A stretch of 64,000 nucleotides of DNA from Anodontia alba (taxonomy: Eukaryota; Mollusca; Bivalvia; Lucinida; Lucinidae), in assembly GCA_964016985.1 (NCBI GenBank), contig OZ024823.1, forward strand, positions 65,120,514-65,184,513. The letters are read 5' to 3'. Positions 34,824-46,785 of the stretch are shown one piece after another. A program made the position numbers and the translations under genes. The first letter of the stretch is position 1. Each line of letters starts with the position of its first letter. Under the pieces are notes generated by a model, which saw only the letters and a program-made list of their open reading frames with translations, was not told the DNA's origin and ran no database searches.

Positions 34824-36618
34824 TAAAACAAAAGGGCCATGATGGCCCTGTAACACTCACCTGAGTATCATAGCATGTAGAAAACCTGACCCATAAATGA
34901 TCAGGGCAAACATTCTGACCAAGATTCAAGATGATTATATTAACAAGTAAGACAATGTAGCATGCCTAATGGACCATTAAAAATATAGATCAAGATTAAA
35001 TATGAATGACTGCACTCAAGAGGCCATGCTGAGATGTATGCATGTGACCATGGAATATGGGTCAAGGTCAAATATAGATGATTGCATTCAAGAGGCCATG
35101 CTAAGATGTCTGCAAGTGCCAAGTAGGACCAACAGTTACTGAGAAACTGATCTAAACAGAAAAGCTTAAGAAAGTCACTGGACTGTGAAATCTAAGTAAT
35201 AAGTGACCCAGGTCCAAACTTGACCAAGAAATCATCAAGACAAACAGTTTGAGCAAGATTCATGATGATCACACCTGCTTAAGGCCCTTTGGTTTCAGAG
35301 GTTTTTTTCTTTAAGTTTTAGCTCTATAGCTCTATATTGATAAATGACCCCCAGGGCATGGCCAATTTGGACTTCCGGGACATGTTTGGTAGGATTTATG
35401 TAGGAGACCACTAAATATTGCTACATACTAAATATAACATATAAGCTGTGGATCTCATGGTTTCAGAGTGGAATATTTTTTAAGTTTTTCCCATTATAAG
35501 TCTATGGGAACTAATGACCCCCGGGGCGTGACCAGTTTGGACCCCAGGGGCTTGATTGGCATGATTTATGTAGGAGACCACAAAACATTGCTACATATTT
35601 AATCTGTTAGCTCTCTGCCTCATGGTTTCAGAGAAGATTTTTGAAGGTTCTATAGCTATATAGCTCTATATAAACATATGACCCCCTGGGGCATGGCCAG
35701 TTTGGAGCCCAGGGGCTTGATTGGCAGGATTTATGTAGGGGACCACTAAACATTGCTACATACTAAATATATAAGCTCTGGGCCTCATGGGTTCAGAGTG
35801 GAAGATTTTTTAAGTTTTTCCCATTAAAGTCTATCGGAGCTAATGACCCCCCGGGGCATGGCCAATTTGGACCCCAGGGGCTTGATTGGCAGGATTTATG
35901 TAGGGCACCACTAAACATTACTACATACTAAATATATAAGCTCTGAGCCTCATGGTTTCAGAAAGGATTTTTTAAGTTTTTCCCATTATAAGTCTATGGG
36001 AGCTAATGACCCCTGGGGCATGGCCAATTTTGACTCCCAGGGCATGGCCAATTTGGACCCCAGGGGCATGGTTGGCAGTATTTATGCAGGAGACCACTTA
36101 ACATCGCTTCATATTTAATCTATTAGCTCTTGGCCTCCTGGTTTCAGAGAAGAAGATTTTTGAAGGTTCTTTAGCTATATAGCTCTATATAAACATGAAC
36201 CCCTGGGGTGTGGCCAGTTTGGACCCCAGGGGCTTGATTGGCAAGATTTATATAAGGGACCACTAAACATCGCTACATTCTAAATATATAAGTTGTGGGC
36301 CTCATGGTTTCTGAGGAGAAGATTTTTAAAGTTTTCCCCATTATTGGTTTCTAAGGAGAAGATTTTTAAAGTTTTCCCCATTATAAGTCTATGGGAGCTA
36401 TATATGGGCATGGCGGCCATCTTGATTTACGGACCATGACCATTTGTATATATTTTCAATCCCCCTTTAACACAAGGCTCCACATGAAGTTTGAAGAAAT
36501 TTGGCCCAGGGGTTTCAGAGAAGTTGTTCAAAGGTGTGAACGGATGGACGGACGGAAGACGGACGGGGAGTGATCTCAATAGCTCAACCTGAGCCGAAGA
36601 GGCTCAGGTGAGCTAAAA
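34824..36618 (+). mobile_element. Chimeric HINE-like element: family F head, family G core
   Basis: Head aaaacaaaagggccatgatg with ctcacctgagtatcatagca and family F leader up to about 35280. The core then changes to family G, units of about 165-185 bp (accccaggggcttgattggc, aggatttatgtaggggacca, ctaaacattgctacatacta, ctcatggtttcagag, cccattataagtctatggga). One ggcatggcggccatcttgat box lies at 36410. The tail has ggatggacggacggaagacg, a perfect CCTGAGCC-gaaga-GGCTCAGG hairpin (36588-36608) and tgagctaaaaaa. It interrupts the DIRS RNase H region. Confidence 0.78.
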
Positions 36619-37110
36619 AAGGAATTCATTGGGAACTAGAGGATGGATGCATGTTCCCTAAATGAAGCACTTCGAATCTATCCATCCTTCAGATAAAATC
36701 GGATCATACACGTGATCGAAACTTGATAATCCAAAGGAGGTATATGAGGTCTCCAAGCTGAGAAACAGACATTATTTAAATCTGGCTTGAATGAAGTCTG
36801 TCTAGAACTACTCAGTCTGTTGCAGCACTGAATTTCCCCGAAAGAAAAGGAAAGAAAGTTCAATCTGAAATTTTTGAGTCTGAGTTAAAAATTATTTTAT
36901 TGTCAAGAATACGTATCAATACTATCTAGTAGTACTCTGATTGTACTGCATTGTATCAGGAATTCTAAACTATAAAGGTGAATCGCTGAACTGAGTTTAT
37001 ATTGAACTTATTTTAGATTTGGAATCAATCCTAGACTTTACATCATTTGGAGACGATATATTGTGAGGGATATTATCCTAATGCGTACAATATCCCTATG
37101 AGCCAATTGT
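36619..37110 (-). pseudogene. DIRS linker between RT and RNase H (degenerate)
   Basis: DNA between the nested HINE and the RT fragment. A minus frame at 36678-36863 gives MNFLSFSFGEIQCCNRLSSS and then text I cannot place. Position within the DIRS element suggests it is the eroded RT C-terminus; homology not demonstrated. Confidence 0.4.
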
Positions 37111-37307
37111 CTAAATACAGAAAATTGAGATGCAGGTTAACACAGATGAGCAGTGATAACGTCCATTAGTTTGGTAAGAATCCACAAATTTAGGGTCAAT
37201 TCTGAAAGATAGTACCGTGAATTGGAAGACCTGATTGCCAAACACAAAGCGGAGGTACTTCCTTGATTGTGGATGACTCTGAAAATGTATATAAAAGCAC
37301 CGCAAGC
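37111..37307 (-). pseudogene. DIRS reverse transcriptase, second part
   Basis: The minus frame reads HPQSRKYLRFVFGNQVFQFT then VLSF, the region of DIRS RTs just after the first catalytic Asp (pattern IHP.SRKYLRF......QF..LPFG). A shifted frame continues LNLWILTKLMDVITAHL, matching the P..FTKLM.....HLR segment, so at least one frameshift is present. Joined in space with 38223-38649 but separated by a nested HINE. Confidence 0.75.
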
Positions 37308-38222
37308 ATAATACCCCGCCATAGCAATTATTTGTTTATGTATTAAAGTTATCGTTGCGAAAATGTGTGGAAAGAAAATGACGGAGGGACAGATAACAAT
37401 CCTAAAGCAGATCTTGATAATATCAATGGACAGATAACAATCCTAAAGCAGATCTTGATAATATCAATGCATATAGCAAGTTTGGTAAAAGGCCTTATTT
37501 ACTCAAGTTATCATCTAGAAATGAAAATATGGACGTGTCTCGGGCAGATAACTCCGTAAAAATTTGACCAAATTTGCCCATTAGCAATTCCAAACCTGAT
37601 CTCCTTACTGTCAATACATATAGCAAGTTTGGTTAAAATCCCTTATTATTTACTAAAGTTATCATCCGTAAACGAAAATATGGGCTTGTCTCGGGCAGAT
37701 AACTCCGTAAAAATTTGACGAAATTTGCCTATTAGCAATCCCAAACCAGATCTCCTTAATGTCAATGCATATAGCAAGTTTGCTGAAAATCCCTTGTTAT
37801 TTACTTAAGTTATCATCCGGAAACAAAAATATGGGCATGTCTCGGGCAGGTAACTCCGTAACAATTCGGCGAAATTTGCCCATTAGCAATCCCAAACCAC
37901 ATCTCCTTAATGTCAATATATATAGCAAGTTGGGTAAAAATCCCTTGTTATTTACTCAAGTTATAGTCCGGAAACGAAAATATGGGCGTGTCTCGGGCAG
38001 ACAACTCCGTCAAAAATTGACGAAATTTGCCCATTAGCAATCCCAAACTAGATCTCCACAATATCAATGCACGCACCAAGTTTGGTGAAAATCCATTGAC
38101 GTTTACTCAAGTTATCATCCGGAAACGAAAAAGGACGGACGGACGACGGATGGACGGACGGACTCACGGACGACCAATGTGAAACCATAATACCCCACCA
38201 CTATTGTGTGGCGGGGTATAAT
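37308..38222 (+). mobile_element. HINE-like element with CCCCGCC hairpin end
   Basis: Head ataataccccgccatagc; the 3' end hairpin TACCCCACCAC-tattgt-GTGGCGGGGTA spans 38191-38218, and its right arm is the inverse of the head. Units of about 149 bp start near 37469, 37617, 37767, 37917 and 38071 (tatagcaagtttgg, actcaagttatcatccggaa, tgtctcgggcagataactcc, gcccattagcaatcccaaac). A ggacggacggacgacggatg run precedes the hairpin. Inserted in the DIRS RT. Confidence 0.8.
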
Positions 38223-38649
38223 AAGCATTTGTTTGATATATAGAGACAGCCCAGTCTTTGATCAATATCAACTTACGCACTGACTTGGTTGTCTCCATCT
38301 TGAATGGTTGTTTTCTTACATACATTAAAATGGCGAGATCTATTACTGGACATAACTTTCCATTCTCTCTTTGGGTAAAAGAAATAGCCGGGAGTAAATA
38401 CCATGAATTCCCAGATCTGTTACCCTTTCCACTGCCCGTTACTGGAGAAGTTCCGTTCTTATTTTTTCTTGTAACGACCGGGAGGAAAATTGACTCAGAC
38501 TTATTGGAACTGTAGATAGAGAAGGAGGCAAACTGAATTGGATCCTGAAACTTACTTAAATGACAGAGAAGACCCATTTGTTTTGAATTAATTCTCCCCA
38601 CTGTTCCACAGTCTCCCACTGGAATATCTGAACGTGGTAAGATAGGCAA
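38223..38649 (-). pseudogene. DIRS reverse transcriptase, first part
   Basis: The minus frame has DIPVGD, then SWYLLPAISFTQRENGKLCP, VIDLAILMYVRKQPFKMETT and KSVRKLILIKDWAVSI, followed by YQTNAY where active relatives have D.TDAY. The motif sequence RPVIDL...N..V....FKMET......I..GDWA.SIDL.DAY is typical of DIRS RTs. The catalytic Asp environment is changed and the frame runs directly into the nested HINE. Confidence 0.8.
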
Positions 38650-40040
38650 TGGAAAGTGTTGGTTTTCAGGTTTTGAGAGGTTAACTGTCTTACGTTATTA
38701 CTCCTCTTAGAAAAGTCCTTTTTTTGTATTTGACATAGAGGACTGTGACTGATTCTTAGACCTATACGATTGAGTCTAGATCTAGAAAATTTAGTAGGCT
38801 GTCTAGGTTTTCTAAAAAGACCTGTAGCCGTACAGGTTGATTTCTGAGGTTGTATAGTCAGATCATTGGCAGAAGAGGCCAAGAATCTATGTTGTTGTGT
38901 TTCAATTCCACCACATCCTTAATTTTATTGTAAAAGAGGAGTTGAGATCATTTGGATCATTTCTCAGTGCATGACTAGAATGATCCAGAAGAATTTTAGA
39001 GGAGGCTATAGCTGCATGGCCTTGAGCCCGCAATAATTCTATGGCCATGATAGTCCACAAATCTGTAGCATGTTTGATAGACTTGGCCACCGCTTCCAAG
39101 AGTCTGAACAAAGCATTGACCGGCATAGACTCTTGTTGCGCAGACATTGATAAGCTGTGGAAAAAAATAGAAAGCATGGGAATTAATGGCCACTAGACTA
39201 TGGGCTCTTTTTTCACATACTTCCAATGTTCTTAATTGGAACAGAATATTTGCCCCTGCTAGAAATGTCTATTTGCAAAGCGTCAGCATCTAGAAGGGGA
39301 ATTTTTTGAGTAGGAAAATATTGTGATTTACTTTAATATATTTAAGAGGAGCCAACGACTTGACAAATTGTTCAGGACATGTTCAATCCTGACCAAGTTT
39401 GTCCGTGTCTAGTTTACTTTGGATATACTTGGTAGTATTTTCTATCAACTTAGACTGAGGGAGAACCGGTAATGGAGTTGAACGAGACTCCATAAGCAGT
39501 TCAATTCCCGATAGAGGTTTGGAGGGAGTGTGATCTTCTGAAGGTCTAAGACACATTTCCTCCGGTAGTAATCTGAAGACTTCATTGATAGCTTTATCAA
39601 AGGATCAGGAACCCTGTTCAGAATCCGATTCTGAATCCTTTAAATCTTGATGCACATAATTATCAAATTGTAAACTCTGTGACCTCTGTACCCCTATCTG
39701 GCTGTACGGTTCTATGAATGTTAACAGCCTGAGGATAGCAATGTCTAGGTCTTTGATACCGACTATAGTCTTTAATAAAATCACTAAAGAAAGAAGGAGA
39801 TTGGTTTCTTCTTATGTGAATGTTTTAATTTCTTTGACGTCCTACTTCTTTTAAGTGAAGACAAAGCGGAAGAAGAAGAGGAGGAAGATGAACTGAATCT
39901 CCTCCTCTTCTATATTTGGATTTATGTAGATCTCTTCCACTTGATCTTTTAAGAGAAGTGGATCTACTAGATTTACAGGTATTTATAGAAGGTTTGATAA
40001 CAATACTTGGGTCATACATAGTATTGAAATCTGGCTCCAA
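38556..40040 (-). pseudogene. DIRS gag-like region (degenerate)
   Basis: Minus-strand segments, in order from the right: SLKRSSGRDLHKSKYRRGGD (basic, near 39900); FDKAINEVFRLLPEEMCLRP, then TPSKPLSGIELLMES (39440-39600); LFRLLEAVAKSIKHATDLWT, then IELLRAQGHAAIASSKILL (about 38930-39140); and a basic QPQKSTCTATGLFRKPRQPT stretch near 38800. Several stops and frameshifts. The order and the alanine/leucine-rich SIKHAT segment fit the gag-like first protein of DIRS elements from my knowledge of that family. Confidence 0.6.
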
Positions 40041-40139
40041 AGGCAGTGTAAGTCTGAATATTCATGGAACTCGGAGGTTCATTAGTAACTGATTGCTCAA
40101 AGACTTTCTATAACTGCCTACCCCAGTGCCTAGGAATTG

Positions 40140-40350
40140 ATGCAAGGTACCCGGTGCCTGGCGACCAATGACTGGTGCCCAGTAATTAATGTTTGATGAC
40201 TGGTGCCCAGTGACTGGTGACCAATGAAAAAGTCACCTGGTGACTGGTGCCCGGAGCCTGAAGGTCAGTACTCATTGATAGGTGCCTGGTGCCCAGTGTT
40301 CTGTTCTCAGTGAACGGTGACTGGTGCCCAGTGACTGGTGCCCAGTGAAC
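40140..40350. repeat. Degenerate GACTGGTGCCCAGT short tandem repeat
   Basis: The motif gactggtgcccagtg or variants (tggtgcctggtgcccagtg, actggtgaccaatga) recurs about a dozen times in 210 bp. It lies upstream (minus strand) of the gag-like segments, inside the DIRS boundaries, so it is probably an expansion in that element. Confidence 0.7.
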
Positions 40351-40793
40351 TTATGCTATAAATGATATGCTCATTCTCAGAGCTGCCACCATTATGGGGC
40401 CTAACCCCAGCAGTAAAGCCATGCGGGATGGTGATCCCATTATCGTTTGTAGAAATGTCCTCAGATAATTCTGAGTTGACATTCTTTTTCTTGCTCAAGG
40501 AAGTTTTTGGTCGAATGTCTAGAGCAGTATAACCTTTTATCTGCTAATTTCCATATGGAACCAGTCCAATTCTTACACACCAGGCATGTAGAATATCTAG
40601 AACAAGAATAAAAAGAAAGACAATTAGTATGGTTATCCCACGACGCTTAAGAGATGACCACAATCACCTCTATAGTCGGCATCAAAAGTCGCGAAAATGT
40701 ATGACATGGGCAACAAAATGATAATATCACAAGATCAAAAAGTGAAAAATGAAAGGAGAAAGTATCATCTGTGAAAGGAATAATAAAGGAATG

Positions 40794-40825
<32 letters not shown>

Positions 40826-40976
40826 GAAAACAACAGAAAATATTTGGGAGAAAAGAAATAAAATTAGAATTTTTTCACCCGATAAATTCCTGGATTTATT
40901 TCTTTGTTCCACAGAAAAGAAATTGAACACTGATCAAAATAGCCGGAAAGGCGATGTCACCTATATTAAAGGGACC

Positions 40977-41075
40977 TTCTGGATTAAGACTCAAGCCATT
41001 TTTCTATGGAAGGTTTAAGTATAGAAGAGAACAGCACATTATCCATAGGTTAATGTATTATGAAGTTAAAATGTG
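40977..41075 (-). repeat. DIRS inverted terminal repeat, right copy
   Basis: ttctggattaagactcaagc...gaagttaaaatg. The reverse complement is found at 34131-34206 and 34303-34346, rearranged around the foldback. Marks the 5' end of the minus-strand element. Confidence 0.78.
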
Positions 41076-41094
41076 CTGTATCTATTTTTTACAC

Positions 41095-41149
41095 CTGTCA
41101 GCTAGGTGAGCAGTTTCTGGTATCTGTCAGCTAGGTGAGCAGTTTCTGG
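41095..41149. repeat. Tandem duplication of a 29-bp segment
   Basis: ctgtcagctaggtgagcagt ttctgg is present twice in a row, just outside the DIRS right end. Confidence 0.85.
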
Positions 41150-43599
41150 ACTAAATAATGAAAGAACAACCAATGCCGCTTGTGAGAACTTTTTTGTTTT
41201 TTTGAAAGCAATCAGTGATAGAAATTCAGAAGCAGTGAGTAAATGAAGAGTTAAATACAGGACTATCAAAGTCTGAAAAATCCCAATACCATGAAAAAAT
41301 GTAAAACCCTCATCTGTTTAAAACCAAACTTACAACAAATGGCGTTCAAAAATTTCTTTTGTTTTTTGTTACCATGAAATACTTTACCTGCTGCAACAAA
41401 AACCAGATGATACAATAATATTTTTCGAAAATAAAGATAACAAAAAGTGTCAAACCCTATTTTTAGGAAAAAAATACTGTCAACTGATTTTTGTCTATAG
41501 TGACATAACTGTTCAGAAATTAACACAAATATTCAAGAGAAAAAGATTAGAAGTTAAAACATGTATTTCCCTCACAACAACTTGGATCTGATAATATTAA
41601 ATTTTCTTAATAAGCCAAACAATTTTAATTGGGACATGCCACAAGAAAAGGTACAAGTTGGTACAACTGGGCAGCAAAGAGCTGCTTGCATGGCTATGCA
41701 GTATACTGAGAGTGAGTGCTTGTGAACTGTTTGCTTGAGTTAGAGTTTTACGGCCCATAAACACTATTAAGGTCATGTCGAGTCGGTCAGTTTACCTAAC
41801 CACAATTTTACTTGACAGGATTAGTCCTCTAAGCGGTTAAGCAGAAGGGGGAGAATGACCATAGAAAATATTTCATGATCAATCTCCACGAAAGGATGTT
41901 GCCAGACCTGGCAGGGATCGAATCCGCAAACTAATCGGATGCGCATCCAACTGAGCCGTTGAGGCCGGCTTTCATGACCTGTACCTCTTCCTGTGTCATA
42001 CCCAAAACCAACCACCAAAACCTTGCCAAAGCACTATATTGCCTCAAATCTGGATAAACTGAGCTGCAGTAATGACAAAAAGTACCTATTCATATGAAAG
42101 ATGCAGACACAGATCAGCCAGCACATTTTATGTTCAATATCTGCGCCATGCAGATAGTATATTTGGAACAGTGCAGACTGCCTTGGCTGCATATATGTTT
42201 ACACCCACTGGGGTCTTCTCTATAGATTTGTGTATATGGTAAGGTATCTTTTTACTTCACAGCTCAAATGTGAAGAGATGAGAAGGATGAAAAATGATAA
42301 ATGTCTGGAATAAATAAATACAAGTGGTGATTAAAGTACTAAAACAAACACACATACTATCCCTGCTAGAAAAAGGACACTATGATTGTACCCTTCATGA
42401 CCTCAAATTCACATCTGCTCAATACCATTATCTCTCTTTATCCAGCCAAAGTTTGGTACATATTAATGACCTTACTGAGTGCTCGTAATAAGCATCATGT
42501 CTTATAAAATCTTAACACGTTGAATTTTTTACATGCCTGAGTAAAATGTTTTCACTGGCTATGAATTTAAAATTGCAACTGTTTCCCTCTCTCATACAAG
42601 TGTTAAAATCACTGTATAATAAAATGTTCATAAAAACAAATTTAGCGCAAATGAATTAAAATGAATGGATGCATCTTTAAGCAAGATCACTATTATTAGA
42701 AAGTATTTGCCTCCCTTCTTGAAAAAAAGGGAGACTAAAAGGAAATCATTTGCTGACCATCAGCATGTTCAAAATGGAGACAAGTCTCATACTCTTTGTG
42801 GTGTATCCATTCACCTTTCTTAAATGGATAATCGTTGCATGTTAAAATTTGGTTCAATCCGATTTTTACGACATTTCAATGTTGAATAAAAACAGCTTCC
42901 TGGCAGAAAGATACTGCATTGTTAATATGACCCACTGATGAAATGTGGGGGCTCTTTGTCTATGGCACTCTACATTGTAGATGTAGTTGGCAACATTTCA
43001 AACCAAATGTATTAATGTGCATGAGTTCAACTGATATCTTTGTGATGAGCATGAAAACATTGGAGTATATACAATGACGGAGTCTGATCTTAAACAATCA
43101 ACTTAAAACTAGTTGGTGGATAAAAAGAATTGAAACAGAATCTTTTAAAACAGTTTAACAATCTGAATGGTAACATACATACCTTGCTGATTTCGGACAT
43201 GAGCACTCAGTTGTTTTTTCTCTGCATGGCAAACCTTGGTGGATCCTGACACAAAAATTGCAATTTAAACAGCATGTTCTAAAGTATGGTCTATCAGACA
43301 TACTTCAGTACATCTGCTCTAATGGCAAAGACTGACAAGCTCTTAATTTTGCTTTTCTTAGTGTTTAGTAATTGATAATGTTGATCTTAAACCATGAAAC
43401 ATTCTGTATTCAATACACTAATGCATCTACCATATTTCAACCAATCCGGATTAAAAATACTGGTCAAATTCTTTGCCATTTGCAAGACAAATAGTGGAAA
43501 ATAATTCATACTTCAATAAACATAATGGAAGCGCATCATGGAAAATAGACCTCAACACAAATATATGAACAGTTAAGGCACACGCCAGCCTGCACATCT
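41150..43599. other. Gene-free region with one SINE
   Basis: AT-rich DNA with no recognisable frame on either strand except those created by SINE-A copy 2 (41728-41970). Confidence 0.5.
41728..41970 (-). mobile_element. SINE-A copy 2 (tRNA-derived, diverged)
   Basis: On the minus strand from 41970: agccggcctcaacggctcag, ttggatgcgcatccgat, then a weakened B box (cggattcgatccctgcc). The body gagattgatcatgaaatatt is shared with copies 1 and 3, as is ctaagcgg near 41830. The internal segment is shortened. No clear target duplication, so the copy is old. Confidence 0.8.
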
Positions 43600-43850
43600 A
43601 GTATTGTATTCCACTAAATATCTGGACACCTTAACTCTTAACCAGACTTATCCTAAGGTCTGAACACGTCCACTGGACTCCCTGTTGAGGTGTCTAAAAA
43701 AACTGCTGGATAAGCGACAAGCACTCCAGACCCTGATCAGATGATCTGGGTCTACACTGATTCCTCAGGCCTTTGTCCAAATATTTTGTGTAAATACTAG
43801 TCCTGATAATGCTTAATACCTAGACAGTCCACATCTTGTGGTAAGACATT
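43600..43850. mobile_element. MITE-like palindromic repeat (diverged)
   Basis: atctggacaccttaactctt at the left and cagatgatctgggtctacac, then cctcaggcctttgtccaaat on the right carry the internal motifs of the ATTTACCC-end family. Ends blurred. Confidence 0.35.
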
Positions 43851-45180
43851 TTTCTTATTTCTCCACAAAAACATAAGATGTGCTAACTTGTTGGAACTGC
43901 CTCACCAAGGCAAATTCAATGTGTGCCCATTTGTAGAGAACAAAGAAAAATACTTACCCATCTTACCTAGTGCAATGCAGATTGGACCAGACGGTAAGAA
44001 AGGAGTGTGTCTTCATTACCTACATCTGCACTGTTACATTTTTCCCATGATGATCTTCAATAACAAATCTTTCTCAAGCTTTGATTTGAAAGACTTTGTA
44101 GCTGGTTATCATGGACTACATACAATCCACTGTCTTTACAGCATCATGAACTGCAGTAAGAGGATCACAACTGCCTTTTCTCTGACAATTCCTTGTTTCA
44201 GTACATGAGGAAATTTCCAAAATCTTTCCCCATTTTTTTCCCCCAACACATCTAAAGAATTTGTGGTGTTTTACGTTTTTGAGGACATTTCCTTTGCTTC
44301 TTTTCATTGGGGTTTATTTAGCACCACCAGTTTGACCCAACCATACAAAAATTTAAGGTTTACATGTTCAGCTGCTGATTTCTGTAAGAAGTCCTGCAAC
44401 AATAAGAACTTTGTTTATTTATAAACAGGCCAAACTTCTAAACCTCTATGGATTTCAGTGCAAAAATAGATAGGACATTTTCTTAAACAAATTTGTCTGA
44501 GGCATGACACGCAGGGGCCTTAGTAATCAACCTACAATGTGCTGTCTTGCCTTTTTTTCTGTTAGAATAATTTACAGTATCTTAGCAGCAAATGTTCTAT
44601 TCAGATTAGATGTTGTAAGATCTTAATATGGTTCATTTATAGGTCTTGTAAGTTTTCTGGTCCACATTAAAATGATGACTAATACAATATCTAAATTAAT
44701 ATATGTTTTCAGGAGTTCACATCAACTGTTCCTACTATATATTTTCCCTAAATACTATGACACCTTAACTCTTTATCATACTTGTCTTATATTGAGTGGC
44801 AAATAGTGTAGGCCTCGTTAGATTCCCATTCTGCGTTTACACTGTTTGCTTAGGCCTGTCTGTCATAATATTTAGAGTTAATACGGTACTGTAGTTCTGA
44901 TTTACAAGGAAAAGTCGGGGAAGAAAACCAAAGAAAACTTATGTATGCATAAAGAACTCTTAACTAGAGCTCGTGATGCTTAAGAAAGACAGTATGTGAT
45001 GAAGTTGTGAAATGTGAGGTATGAGTAACAATATCAATGATGTAATGAGGATGTTTAGAGTTACCTCTCTTAAAATACATGGGCTGAAGAATGACTGTAT
45101 ATGAGGCAAGGCATACGAGAAAGTAAAATATGAAACAAGCAATGACCCAGATCAGACTTTTACCCGTACTTTACCATACT
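43851..45180. other. Gene-free region with one MITE fragment
   Basis: No credible frame; the 106-codon plus frame at 43888-44208 has no recognisable domain. 44745-44890 holds another ATTTACCC-family palindrome (aatactatgacaccttaact ... cataatatttagagttaata). Confidence 0.45.
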
Positions 45181-45385
45181 GCAGATTATATTTCACTTCC
45201 TTTGGGATCATTAGGCCCATTGTGGAATCTTTGAAAATGGAGTTCTGCTCATGTATACGCTTGAGGGCGTAAGCAGTGTTGCAAACTTCATTACTGCTTA
45301 TGAAGAGTCTCAATAAAATCGAGACACCCTTTTCTTATCTGTAGTGTGTTCTTTGTTTCCAAAGGCAATCTTTTTGATGTTTATT
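45181..45385. repeat. Dispersed repeat also at 16664-16865
   Basis: gcagattatatttcacttcc...tttgggatcattaggcccat...gtgtgttctttgtttccaaa parallels the other copy over about 200 bp in the same orientation. Confidence 0.6.
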
Positions 45386-45482
45386 TTACATTTACATTTT
45401 ATGCTGTTGCATTGTAGAGTGTTTGCAAAGCTCCAGATAAAAGGGGTATCCAGGTAATTTGGGTATCCAGACAGAGGTTTTT

Positions 45483-45583
45483 CTTACTTCTGCACAAAAA
45501 CATTGTGTTGAGGCACTTCCCACAACGTATCTTACTTCTGCACAAAAACATTGTGTTGAGGCACTTCACACAACGTATCTAAG
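45483..45583. repeat. 48-bp tandem duplication
   Basis: cttacttctgcacaaaaaca begins units at 45483 and 45531; they differ at one base (cttcccac / cttcacac). Confidence 0.85.
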
Positions 45584-45758
45584 AAAACTATCACTGAAGT
45601 AAGTGTCCTAGAATATTGTACATCAACATTTCTGACAAAATGGCATATGCAAACACTGCATACCTATATCCAACTGCTCCACAAAGTTGTTTGCAAAACA
45701 AATGCATGCAAAATAAAACTTAGGCCGGAAAGGTATGGATATTTACCATGCTTTTTTT

Positions 45759-45783
45759 GGGGGGGGGGGGGGGGGGGGGGGGG
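45759..45783. repeat. G25 homopolymer
   Basis: Twenty-five consecutive G after a T run. It could form G-quadruplex-like structure or be a sequencing or assembly length artefact. Confidence 0.9.
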
Positions 45784-46785
45784 CTGAAATCAGCATCTAC
45801 AGCTATGTTTTGTAGTGATCATAAAAGTTTTAACTCCAGATAAAAAATGGTGATTTTTACTTTCATTTTTACAACAAATCGTATCTTGTGGGTACTGACT
45901 AGAATCAACTCGGCTTGCGTGATTCCAATTAGCAACCAAAAGGTATGTTTTTGGCACAAAAATGATAAAAAAAATGTATATTCTGATATTTTCCTACATC
46001 CAGGGATATGAGCTTCTGTGTCTCTCATATTTTTGTGTGCCATCCCTTACTTTCTTGCCATGCTATGCCTCAATTTTATCATATGGTAAACATGGGCTGG
46101 GAAACTTTGTGCCAAGTGTTATAAACACCAATCTTGCATCATTGACAAAAAGCGTATGTCACCATGTTCCTCGATGCAATAAGCCAATGTACAGTTCCAA
46201 ATATGAGTAGCTTCCAGGTAGACTATTTTTCTTAGTTCTCCCCAAAAAATATATTTTTGTCGTTATTTATTGAAATCACCACAGCAAGGAGATTTTAATA
46301 AGTACCACGACGTGTATTTTAATGGCAAAATAAGAAAACAAGACCTATTTTATAGTCGAAAAAATCACATTGGAGCTATGTTATGGAGCCCAATCCGAAA
46401 AAGAGTAGTGACGCAAGTGTAGTTTTACACAAATTTCACAGCATCTCCTCTTCCCAGCTCATGTATACGCTATAACAATTTAAGTGAAACAAAAGGAAAA
46501 GCTAGAAATACCTACTACTTCAATCGGCAAAAAGAAGGAGAAACAGTTACGACAATGTCCTGATCTTCAGGTAATATGACACCTTAACCTTAAGGCAAAA
46601 AACAAACGAAAACGAAACTACTCTCCAAGTATCAAACCTGGAAACAACATATTAAAAATCATTTATTGTGTGTGTTAGATTGAAGTATGTAGGAATTTAG
46701 AGCATAGTTCTAGCTGGCTCACACGAACATACCATATAACCACCATACAAGTTCACCAAACTATTTAGCTGACTCCATTACTGTA
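45784..46785. other. No gene seen
   Basis: AT-rich DNA without a matched repeat or a credible coding frame. Confidence 0.5.

Larger units (their letters stand above)
34088..41075 (-). mobile_element. DIRS-type retrotransposon, decayed and split
   Basis: Minus-strand element with gag-like, reverse transcriptase and RNase H-like segments in that order and inverted terminal repeats: 40977-41052 is the reverse complement of 34131-34206, and 41034-41075 of 34303-34346. DIRS elements are known for inverted ends, an internal complementary region and a tyrosine recombinase instead of an integrase. Two HINEs are nested in it (37308-38222 in the RT, 34824-36618 in the RNase H region). After removing them about 4.3 kb remains. 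The recombinase and methyltransferase regions are not seen, and too little space is left for them between 34346 and 34560. Confidence 0.78.

Noticed and set aside
38164..38222. C-terminal part (YTPPHNSGG...) of the DIRS RT frame
   Set aside because: This part is translated from the nested hairpin element, not from the retrotransposon.
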